Shown one piece after another: positions 29,801-41,800 of a stretch of DNA of 60,296 bases. The DNA is taken from the NCBI GenBank assembly GCA_017527825.1, contig JAFXPO010000023.1:1-60296 (forward strand). The letters are read 5' to 3'. A model generated the notes under the pieces. It made no database searches. It was not told the origin of the DNA and saw nothing but the letters and a program-made list of their open reading frames with translations. This stretch comes from Oscillospiraceae bacterium. GTDB taxonomy: Bacteria > Bacillota > Clostridia > Oscillospirales > Oscillospiraceae. The position numbers and the translations under genes are program-made. Positions within the stretch are counted from its first letter, which is position 1. Every line of letters starts with the position of its first letter.

Positions 29801-32800
29801 CTATATCAAACTGGAAGGCTCGTATGTCTCCTTCGACCCGGATACCGGTCTGCCCGTCGATCCGGCGCCGATGATCACAGGTAACCTTCCGCTCTACAAC
29901 CCGAGCACCACGCCGGTCACCGTTGCCGTCCGCCTGCCGGAGAATGACAACAAGACCGTTGAAGAAACGCTCCAGCTCCCCGAGGGGCAGATGGAGGAGA
30001 TCCGCTACATCGCGCCCGAGCGCATCGACAAAGAAAAAGAGCTTGAGCAGGACGGCGGCTCCGTCTATGAGATCGTCAAGCTGAGCCTTGATCAGACGGC
30101 GACGCTGGAACGTCAGGCATTCGACGCCACGCTCAAAGTCACCAACGGCTATCCCACCTCGGCGCTGAACAATCTCCGCGTCGACGTACTCGTGAAGGAC
30201 GAAAACGGCGTCGACGTCAGCAGCAAGAACTTCATTATCGCCACCGGCTTGCAGGGTATCGCCGACGTGGACGGTAACGGCAGCCTCGCCTCCGGCAGCA
30301 GCCTGACCGCCACGTGGCAGATCATCCCCGGCAGCGGCTTGGGCGGCACCGATCCCGAGGGCAAGACATACTATGCCTCGGCGCTCGTTTCCTACTATGT
30401 TAACGGGCAGCTTGTGCAGACGGAAACCGAGGGTGTACCGATCACGATCCTGCCGCAACCACAGCTGGAGCTGAACTACTTCGTCCCGCACAACATTCTC
30501 TCCAATACGCCGTTCCGTCTCGGTGTGACCGTGGAAAACTACGGCTTCGGCGAAGCGATGAACCTGAATATCAACTCCGGGCAGCTCAAGATCGAGTCCA
30601 ACCAGAGCGGCATGATCACCGACTTTGAGATTTTGGAAAGCTCCTTCGGCAGCCAGTCCGGCAGCGAGTTCAAGCTCGCCTTCGGCAACGTCCCCGCCGC
30701 CACGCGCGAGTTTAACGAGCAAACGGGCGAATGGGATATCGTGCCCGGCAAGGTCAGCGGCTACTGGACGGTGCGCTGGAATATGCCGGCGTCGGAGGAG
30801 CCCTACGAGGGCGAATTCCGCGAGTTCAAGGCAACGCTGACGCACAAGGATTACAAGGGCGTGCAACTCAACCCGCTGATCACCGCCGTGCATACTGCCA
30901 TCATCGGCAAAGACGGCGTGCTTGCCTCCGAGGACGGCAAGGGCGGTCTGACACTCGTGAACGAGGGACTGACCGGATTTGTCGACTACCTGCTCGATCT
31001 CTCCAGCGGTCTGCGCGTTCCGATCTACGTGCCCGATTCGCTCAGCGTAACGAAGGCGTATAACGGAACGGATATGATCGTCCACGTGCCTGCCGCAAAG
31101 AGCACTTCGGCGCGGTATCAGGTATTGATGATCCCCGAGCCCGAGGGCTGCGGCGCAATCTCTGCCGTCAGTGCACGCTTCGGCAGCACGACGCGGACGA
31201 TCTCCGCGGGCAACTATTGGAAGGACTTCGGCTACATCTATATTGTCGACGAGATCCCGACCGCATACGATGCTTCTCATAACGTGCAATACGCTCCCGC
31301 CGACTATACGATCGTCTTCGGCAACGCTGCACAGCTCAAGGACGTCAACTACTCTCGCTTCGTCTATGTCGAGGTCGAGCCCTTTACGGAGGGCGCGATC
31401 CAGCTCGGTCGCGGAACGACCGGCTATTATCTGAAGGAAGAAGCGTTCTACGACACCGGCATCAATCCCGATGTGGGTGATACCGACGTTCGCCTGATGG
31501 CAACGATTGACAACCGTAGCCGCGACGTGCTGAACGGCTATGTGGTCTTCACCGCCACGCCGAACGGCAGCGACACGCCGGAATTCCGCAGCGGCGACAT
31601 CACTGTTGCGAAGGTCCAGCCGTATGCCGTCGTGCCGGTCTACTGCAGTGACTGGGTACCGCAAAAGGGCACGACCTACACGATCACGGCAGAGCTGCAC
31701 GAAAACGGCGGCAAGCTGATCACCACGCTGTCGGCAAAGGCAGTCATCAACGATCTGCCGTACAGCCACGCCGGCGCGGATATTGCTAACGCCGTCATGG
31801 GTCAGCCCGTCCGCTTCGACGGCAGCGCCTCGTATGACAAGGACGGCTACATTGCCTCCTTCGTTTGGGACTTCGGCGACGGCGAAAGCGGCTTCGGTCC
31901 CACGCCGACGCACACCTATCAGAAGGCAGGCACCTACCGCGCTTCCCTCTATGTGTCCGACAACAATCTCTCCACCACCTATCCGTACTCGCACGACAAG
32001 GTGACCGATGAGATCATCGCCGCCACAAAGACGGAATACAACTATTTCTCCGAGATCCAGGTCACGGTGCTGGCGGATTGCCCCGACCTCTTTGTGAACG
32101 GGCTGGCGTTCTCGAATAGCGCCCCGTCCGACGGCGAAACCGTCACCGTCACCGCCACGATCCAAAACGGCACGCTGCCGAACGACGGCGGCTTGACCTC
32201 TACCGGCGAAGACGCGCACTATCTCGTCGGCTTCTATCAGAACGATACATTTATCGGATTTCAGGTAGTTACCGGCGATTTGGCAGTCGGCGCAACAACG
32301 GCGGTATCGTTCAGCTTTAAGGCGATCGGCGGCGCGCAGAAGATCAGCGCAGTCGTCAACGACGTCGGCAGAAACATCCGCGAGGTCAACTACGACAACA
32401 ACCGCCGCGACGCCGTACTGCATGGCTCTGCCACCGACTTTGCCGATCTCGCCGTGACGAGCTTCACCGCAAGTCTGACCGACGGCGACACAGTCTCGTG
32501 GGGCCAGAGCATCGACGTGAGCGCGGTCGTGAAGAACATCGGCTCGACCGCGGCAGGCAGCTTCAAGGTGCTGCTGTACGACAACGACACGCTGGTCGGC
32601 TCGCAGCTGATCGAAAGCCTCAGTGCAAGCGCCGTGGAGACGGTCAAATTCGTCTGGCGTCCCGTCGAAAGCGGCGCGCATACGCTCAAGCTCGTCGCCG
32701 ACGGACCGATCTCCGCCGTCGTAGAGCTTGACGAAACCAACAACACCGCGCAGCTCGACTACACCCAGATTGTAGCGCGCTACCCCGATCTTGTGGTCAA

Positions 32801-35800
32801 GGAGCTCACCAGTAGCCTGAACGGCTCGACGGTTGCGCCGGGTCAGAACATCGTTCTGAGCGCGCTCGTTGAAAACCTCGGTCCCGGCGACGCGGTGCTA
32901 CCCACCACGGTTGCGTTCTACGCCGGAAACCGCCTGATCGGCACGGCGGAAACGCACACCATCAAGGCGGGCGAAAGCGAACTTGTCAGCATGCTCTGGC
33001 AGGATCCCGCTATCTCCGTTTCCACAATCTCCGCGGTCGCGGACGCCTATGAGACACTTACCGAACGCGCTGAGGGCAACAACCGCTCGACGCTGACCTT
33101 GGCTGCGCCGTTGAGCGTCAGCACCACTATTCTTGAGATCACGGACGTCGCCACCATCGGCGCAGCGCGCTACGGCGATGCGGCGCAAACGACCGTCACG
33201 CTGAAAAACAGCGGTGACCGCTCGGTTGACGAGCCGTTTGCCATCGCGCTCTATGTCGGCGCCAAGCGGGTCGGCACGGAAACGTGCGAATCCCTTGCCG
33301 CAGGCGAAAGCACAAGCTTCGTCTTCCCGTGGACGGCGGAGCAGAGCGGCGACGTGATGCTTCGCGTCTTTGCCGACGCGGAATCCAAGCTGGTCTTGGA
33401 AAACCGCGGTCTTGCCAGCGTATCGAAGACGCTCACCGTCGCACCGGGTCTGGTCTTGACCGGCGGCGCGGAAAGCAGCGCCTACTGCGTGGGCGACACG
33501 GTGCTGATCTCCGTTTCCGCCTTCTCCAGCAGCGCTGTCTACCGCCCGATTGCGGTCGATTCGATCACCGCGACCGTGAACGAAAAAGAGGTTGCCTTGA
33601 CCTATGATGCTGCCACCGGCACCTACACCGGAAGCACCACCGCAGACGCGGTCGGCAACTATACCCTCACCTGCTCGGCATCGTTCGGCGCGCTGGCGCA
33701 GACGCTGACTTCCACGTTCACCGTAGCGGAGGACTTCCGCGTCACGCTCGGCAACACCGACCAGCAGAGCTACAACATTGGCGAGACGATTGCCGTGACC
33801 GGCGCCGTCAAGACACCGGCAGGCGTCGGTATCGCCGGCGTGCCGGTAACCGTCACCGCTGTCGGCAGCGACCGCTTCGCGTTCACCGCCATGACAACCG
33901 CCAACGGAAGCTTCACCTGCGAAATGACCCTGCCCGAGGGCGTGGGCGGCGCGTTCTCGCTCCGTGCGAGCGCCGTCTACGGCGACGTGACGCATCTGTC
34001 TGATCGCGTGGCGTTCTATGTGGACGGTCTGCATCTCGCGCTCGACGATCAGCTCACCGTCACGCAGGGCTACGAAACGGTGCTTTCCGGCTACCTGAAC
34101 AACCCGGGCGTCACCGCCGCGACCGTCGACGCGATCACGGTCACGGGTCTACCGAGCGGCTTGACCTACACCGTCGCTTCCGCGCCGAATGGCAACTTGA
34201 CAGCCGCCTCCGGTGAGGATGTGCGCATCGCCTTCACAGCGTCGAACACGCTGGCGCCGGGTGAATACAAGATCACCGTGCAAAGCGGCAACGCCAAACA
34301 GACCGTCACGGTCACCTGCGTGGAAGCGCGCGCCATCGCTAACTTCACCGTCATCGGCAACACGGAAAACGTGTCCGACGAGCTGCAAGCAAAGAGTATG
34401 GCGCTGTCGATCCGTCAGGGCGACGTGGCGAGCTCTGTCATTCGCCTGACCAACAGCGGCACTGCGCCGATCGTCGGCGTGAGCGCAACGTGCGATCTGC
34501 CGTTCGTCACCGTGCAGGGTGCGGACGACGAGGCAGTCCTCCAGCCGGTCAACCGCGGATATTCCATCCGCGATCCGCAGGGTAGCCTGTCGCTGGTCGT
34601 CAGCGTCTCCCCGGCGAAGAGCTGTGCAACCGGCATCTACAAGGGCACGGTTACGATTACTTCCGATTCCCTCTCCGAGCCGATCACCGTACCGATTCTC
34701 GTATCGGTCGGCGCCGGACTCGTGGGCACGACGGTCTTTGAGGTGCGCGACCAGGATAACGTGCTGCTGAAAGATGCAACGGTCACCCTGATCGGTCTCA
34801 GCGAGAGCAAGGATCCCGTTCGCTTCGACGCCGTCACCGATGAGGAAGGACTCGTCACCTTTGAGAACATCCCGTCGGGCGACTACACGCTGAAGGCCAC
34901 AGCCGCGTTGCATGCGACGCTGACCTCCGCGATCTCCGTCGCGGCAGTTATCGACAGAACGCCGCGCATCGTCACGCTGGATCGTCAGTTGTTCACCTTC
35001 TCGGTGGACGAGTCGACGCTCGCCGACATGCGCTCGACCTCCGCCGCATCGCCGAACTACAGCAATCTCGTCTATCAGGCGAAGCTGGTCGCAGAGAGCG
35101 GCGAGCCGCAGCTGCTGCCGAACTTCATTGCGGATGAAAAGCAGTTCTATTATCAGAGCGGCAAACTGCAAAACAAGATCTCGTTCAAGGATCCCGACGC
35201 CGCAGGCGCCAAGATCGAAGGCGTCACCGTACGCATTACCGACATGAGCGCAAATATGCCGGCAGACGCCGTGGCATTCAGCGCGAATGGCAGCTTGACG
35301 CCGGTGCGCAAGGTCGCAACGCTTGCCCCGGGTGAAGTCTTTGACGTCGTTTGGACGCTCGACCTCGAGCAGTTCTTCCGCCATGCGACGATCAGCGAGA
35401 CCGAAAACGACGGCGAATATGCCATCTCCTTCCCCGCAGAAACCACGCGTGAGGAGATCGACGCCTATATCGCCGCCAACGATCCCACGGCGGAAGGCAA
35501 ATTCACGGAAGTCAGCTACGACGAAGCGACCCACAGCGGCATCTACCGCGTGAACGGCAACTTCACGCCGTCCGACCGCGTGCCGCTCTACTATGGCGAA
35601 CTGCCGTACAGCTTCGACTTCACGCTGCTGGCAAGCGGCGTGCGCGCCGACAACGGCAAGACCGTGGAAACGCGCGTGCCCGTGCGGGTACATTACGTCG
35701 CGCCGGATTATCTTGTCTCGGCGGGCGAGCAGAGCCCGTATGACGAGAACGGCAATTACATCGGTCAGCAGTACGGCGATATCTATGATATCTACCCCGA

Positions 35801-38800
35801 GCTGGAGCAAAAGGTTTCCGTCGAGCCGGCATTTGCGCCGGCGTCCGGCAGAACGGCAACGATGGCGTATTCCACCGGCTTCCTGCATGCGATTCAGGTT
35901 GAAACGCCGCAGCTGCCGGACGATAACACCGACGTCGGTCTGAGCTTCGGCTTTGGCGCCGAAGCTGGCTACGAGGGTCAGATCACCCGTTTGGATATGA
36001 AACTGACCAACCCGTCGCCGATGCATCCGATGGAGGATGTCACCGTACGCTTGGTGCTCTCCGACGCGCCGTACGGCGCAGATGGACAGCCCGGCGGACT
36101 CGTGCTAAATCCGCCGCTGACGATCACCGTCACCGGTGGAGAATACACCATTAACGGCAACCGCGTGGATTGCACCACCATTGCGCCGGGCGGATATTTG
36201 GATATCGAATACCTCTTCCGCCTCGACGACTTTGCCAACGCATTCACATCCTTCCTGCAGCTCGATGAAACACTTGCGCCGTATCTGAAGCAGCTGACCA
36301 AGTTCAACAAGCTCTACGCCCGCATTGAAGGCAGCTTCATGCAGGACGGTCAGGAGCATACCTTCGTCAGCGGCGTGCGCGAATACGAGGTAAAAGAACA
36401 ACCCAAGATCTACGTCAGTTACGATCTGGAACAGCTGAGCCAAACGCACTTTGTCCTGCGCGCAACTGTCACCAACCTCGGCGCCGGCGACGCGACAAAC
36501 TTCACGCTCGGCACGCCGGCAGTGCCCAACACGGGCTTCGATATGAAGATCGTGGGCGTCTCAACGACGAAGGGCAAGGTTGTCCGCGGCAAGAGCGTGG
36601 ACTTTGACTCCGTGGTCATCGACAGACTTCGCTCCGGCGACACTGCAGAAATCACCTATGATCTGGCGATCCTCGGCAAGCTCACCAGTGCGCAGGAGGT
36701 GTCCCTCGGCAAGCTGGCGGCACTGCCCTCAATCCCCATCACCACGAAGAACGAGGGAGCGATTGTCATCGCGCCGATGAAAATGGAAAACCTGCGCGAC
36801 AAAAAGACGCAGGACGATCTCGACGCGCTCATCGAAGAGCTGGGGATCTTGAGCAACAACATCACGCTGCTGACGGACAAGACCGCTTCGGAGCTCGGAC
36901 GTTCGTTTGCGGACTACTACGACTACTCCGTGCGGTTGCGTCAGGCGATCGCAATCGGCGAGTGCTATTCCATCCTTGCCAAACTGGTCTCGCTCTATGT
37001 GAGCGTGAAGGATATTTCCGGCATTCCCGACAAGGTCAAGGAAAAGGTTGAGGAAGTCCAGAAGCTCAATGAGCTGCTACACGACCCCGCGCAGCTGAAG
37101 ACCATGCTGACGCTCAGCGATTATCTCGAAAACGCCAAGCTCGAGATTTGGGATCTGCTGCTCGGCGAGGACGCCTCGTGGCTGCTGGATTATCTCCCGC
37201 TGGACTTCGTTTCGGCATACGACACCTATCAGGATGCCGAGGCAGCCGTGCTGGCGCTGCAGTCCTACACGACGCTCAACGAAACCTTTACACAGTATCT
37301 GCAGCTCAACCGCAAGGCGGCCGAAAAGCTGAAAGCCGCAACCACGGCAATCGATACCGCAATGAAGGCAACCGACTCGGTCTGGCGGCTGGAAAACACG
37401 AAGATCGCGCGCGTTAACATGGAAGAAGCCGCCAAGCTGCTTGCCGAAGCGGCAGAGCTCAAGAGCAAGGGTGACGATCTGTTGGAGACCGTAAGCGGCG
37501 CGGCAGAGGATGCCGACGGCGATTACAGCGGCTATTCCTCCAACGTGATCTCCATCAAGATGAACGCGTACATCGCCGCCGCGGAAACCCAGTTGGTACC
37601 TGCGGTCACGGCGATCGCAACACGACTCGCGCAGCTCAAGGGCTTGGCTGCCTTTGAAACGCAGGCGAACGACATGAAAACCGCCGCCTCGAAGATGGAA
37701 GACATGGTCGGCAGCGCCGGTGAGGTCGGCGAGCAGGCAAAGGCGATCGAAGCAATCACCGCCAACCTCTACGAGACCATCGGCTACGATCCCAACGCCT
37801 CCGCAGAAGAGCGGCTGGCAGCACTGCAGGCAGGCAGATCCGCGCTGAAGGACAGCATGCTCGAACTGGCGAAACGCCCGTTCAGCGACATCGTTGACAC
37901 ATGGACCATCGCCGACAGCAGCGCATTGGTGAACGTCAAAGATAGCTTGCCCGACATGGTGCTCGGCATCGGCAACGTCATCAATAAGCTGGAGCGCGGC
38001 GAAATTAGAGACGGCGGTGTAGCAAGGGAAATTCTCATCGAGTTCTTCGGCTCCGATCCTCCCGCCTATGATTGGTTCAAGGTCGAATTCAACAGAGGGT
38101 ATCCCATTGACGGCTCCAAAGAGGAAAAACGGCAGTATATTGCAACTGCCGCCGTCAAGATCCTCCCGATGGACATTGTCGACCGCGATCTGCTGCAGAA
38201 GAACTACAATGAGATCCTCCTGACCGGCGCTTCGGACTACCGCGCCAATATCGAGGCAGCGCATGCCGCCTCCGTGGGTGCGCATACGAACGTGTATCAC
38301 ATTCGGGAGAATACGGAAACCACGATCAAGGAGATCATCGAACTGCTGAACTCCTATAAGTACGGCAGAACGCAGCTCACCGGCTACTACCCCTCTTCGC
38401 AGCTTCTTGCGTACGTGAAGGGGCTGAACACCGCGATCGACGCCATGGTGCGTTACCCGAACGGCGAGCTGATCCCCGCAAGCCGCGTGGGACGCTACCG
38501 CAGTCTTTGGAGCTACAGCAGCAACGGCTTGAGTCTCACCGCAAATGAGATTACGCTCGGCGACGTCTACAAGGCGCAAGTCGAAGTCGACCGCCTGCTG
38601 GCGGAGGGCTACAACAACGTCGCCGCACGCTACAACCTCAACCAGCTCCGCGAGCTGGAGAGCATCATGTCCATGACCGGTACGATCATGGGCCTGCTAA
38701 GCGGCAACGTCGCCGTATCCGTCTTCACCGGCTTGTCCGATAAGCTCTTCGGCACGGAGGACTATGTCAAGGCGATGGATCAGGTGGACGACGCCAATCT

Positions 38801-41800
38801 CCAGAACCTCGCGGCAACCGTCGCAGATCTCGCCATTTCCACCGATTTGATGCTCTCGAAGGAGGCGTACATCGCCACCGATTTGAAGAACGTCTTTGAA
38901 ACGATGGAACGCTGGCGCAAGATCGACCCCGAGCTGCCGATCACGCTGGTCACGGCAGACGTGGCAGACCTCGCGGTGGAAGCCGACAGCATCGGCGGCA
39001 CCGCCACCGCCGCGCTCACCGTGCTCAACGAGCACATCGGCAGCGTCACGGTCGCGCCTACGGTCGAGATCTACGACAGCTTCGGTCTCGTCACCTCCCG
39101 CTCCATGGGCTCTCGTACGGTCGAGCCGGGTCAGACGGCAGCATTTACCGCCGACCTGTTCCTCCCCGTCAATATGCTCCGCGATATGGGCGGCTACACA
39201 GCGGTCTTCACGTTCGCCGCATCCGAGGCCGAAACCATGACGATTGCACCGACCTTCGGTCCGTACATCACGCACTTCAATGTCGGCATGGCAGACACGC
39301 TGGATTACCTGCGCACGAACGGCAAGGCGAGCCAGCCGCTCGGCGGCGAGCTTGCGGCGGGCGAAACGCAGCGCACCGAGATCAGGGTCGAGAGCGGCAA
39401 CTCGCTCCGCATCTTTGCCGCAGCGATCGCCGGCGATGCGATGAGTCTCACCGTCACCGGTAGTGGCGAACAGCAGGAAATCACCCTGATCAACGATGCG
39501 GACTGCATCCTGATTGCCAACGCGAGCGGAACGTACACGATCGAGGTCACGAACAGTGGCGATACCGCGTTCGTCTATGATCTCTCCACAGTCGTCACGC
39601 CGGATCTCGGCGCGGTGCTCGGCTTGGATATGCCGTACTCCGGCGTCGTCGCAGGCTCGTACAGCTACGAAGACGAGTTCGGCGTCACGCAAACCGGTGT
39701 GCGCGCCTCCCTGCCGTTCGCGCTCTATGAAACCGGACTGACGCAGGGCATGACGGTCACCGTCGAAGCCACCACGCTGACGGGTGACGCAGGCGCTATC
39801 CCCGCGCCCGAGCTGGAAGACCGCAGAAGCGGCGAAACCGTAACCGGCGCAATCACGCTGGAAGCCGGCGATGGCAGAGAGCTCGTGCTCGTCTACCGTC
39901 CGACTGCCGGAACAGCAGCCGGTACCTACAGTGGCACGGTCACGCTCACCGTCACGGCAGAGCAGTTCAAGCCCACGCTGTCCAACCTGGATTGGACACG
40001 CAACGGCGACGGCAGTTATTCGCTGGCGATCCCCGTCTCTGTGCGCGTCGATACCGCCGTTCCGAATGCACCCACGATTACCGCGGAGCAGACGGACGAC
40101 AGCATGATCCTCGTCACCGGCTGGACAGATCCGAACAGCACGGTCAATATCTTCCTCGCCGAGCCGGAAGCCGAAGAGGGCAACCTGGTTGCTTCCGCCG
40201 TCGCGGATGCAAACGGCAACTTCTCGCAGCGCTTCCGTCCGACCGAGAACGGTGTATGGATGGTCTATGCTCAGGCCGTCGGCGCTAACGGTCAGACGAG
40301 TGCTGTCGGCGAATCCGTGCCTGTTATCGTTCGCATGATCGGCGACCAGACACCGCCGGAGGTGCAGCTCGTTTCTCCGCAAACCGACATTCTGCTGGAT
40401 CGTCCGGTGGCGCAGATCACGTTCACCGTCACGGAACGCGAGAGTGCGCTGAAGAGCCTGCCGACCGTCTATATAGGCGGCAGCAAAGCAACCGTCGCAT
40501 ACGTCAGCGGCTACACCTACACCGCCACGCCCGAGACAGCGCTCGGTGAAGGCACGCATACCGTGCGCATCGTCGCCGAAAGTGAAGGCGGCTTGGTGCA
40601 GGAGCGCTACACCGTCATCGTCGGCGGCGGCATCGAAGCCGTGATTGCCGTTGGCAAGCCGAACGCAAGCGTCACGCTCAACGGCATGAACGCCACGACG
40701 GATCATGACGGCAACGCAACCTTCACCGTCGCACCCGGCACGTACCGCTACACAGTTTTGCTGGACGGCTACCTGCCGATCGACGCGACCGCCACGTTCA
40801 CCGCTTCGCAGCGCAGTGCCGGTGTTGCTCTCGTTGCAGGCAAGACGCTAACCGTCAACGTCACCGCAGATGCAGCTGTTTCCGGCGCGAAAGTGACCGT
40901 CGGAAGCCATGCCGCAATCACGGGTGAAAACGGCGTTGCTACGCTGCTGATCCCCTACGGAAGCTACGGCTACGAAGTCACCGCCGCGGGTTACAAGACC
41001 GCATCCGGTAATGTGACCTTTGCGGAAGCCGCAGATCACCTGGACGTCACGCTCACCGCGGACAAATCGTTCCGCAGTGCAACCTATATTCGCGTGCAAG
41101 ACGACTTCGGCAAAGCCATCTCCGGTGCAAGCGTCAATGTGGAAGGCAGCGACGAGCAGAAGACCGACGAGAACGGCGAAGCGCTGCTGCTGATCGGCGT
41201 GGGCAACTATTCTTGCACCGTCAGCGCCGAGAACTATAAGGCGCTGAATGCCACGCTGGCAGTCGACGCCTCCGGCAAGACGCACACGCTGACGCTCATG
41301 GCGGCAGGCACGACCTACGACAACGCCGCGCAGGCGCTGTCGCTGGACGACGGCTACACCGCTTGGACTGCCGCAGAGGGCGGCTCGGAAATCGCGGAAG
41401 GCGCCTTGAAGCGGACGTACGAGGAGCAGATCATCTACATCCAAGCTCCGTCCGGCAAGCGTATGCCAATGCGGATCGCCGCGCTGGCGAAAGAAGACGT
41501 AAACGGCGATGGCGTTACCAACGCCGACGACGTGGTTGCGCTCCTGCGCTGGGCGATGGATAGCAGCGCCTATCCGCTAGTTGATACGACGCACTTCGAC
41601 TTCAACGAAGACGGCATGGTCAACACCGCCGACGCGATTGCGCTGGCATTCAAACTGAACGCCAATCTCGGCAAGATCCTAATCGCCGTCTACGACGAAA
41701 GCGGTCGGATGACGCAGAGTCTGACGTTGACAGCGAATACCAACCTGTCCGCACTTCGCAAGGCAGCGCAAGTCAAGCTCTTCTTCCTCTCCGCGGACTT

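Noticed and set aside
23817..32681. A 2,954-codon open frame on the minus strand inside the giant gene, and several others over 500 codons
   Set aside because: They are mirror frames of a GC-rich coding sequence with few stop codons on the other strand; their products are low-complexity (Arg/His/Val/Gly-rich), lack ribosome sites and show no domains.
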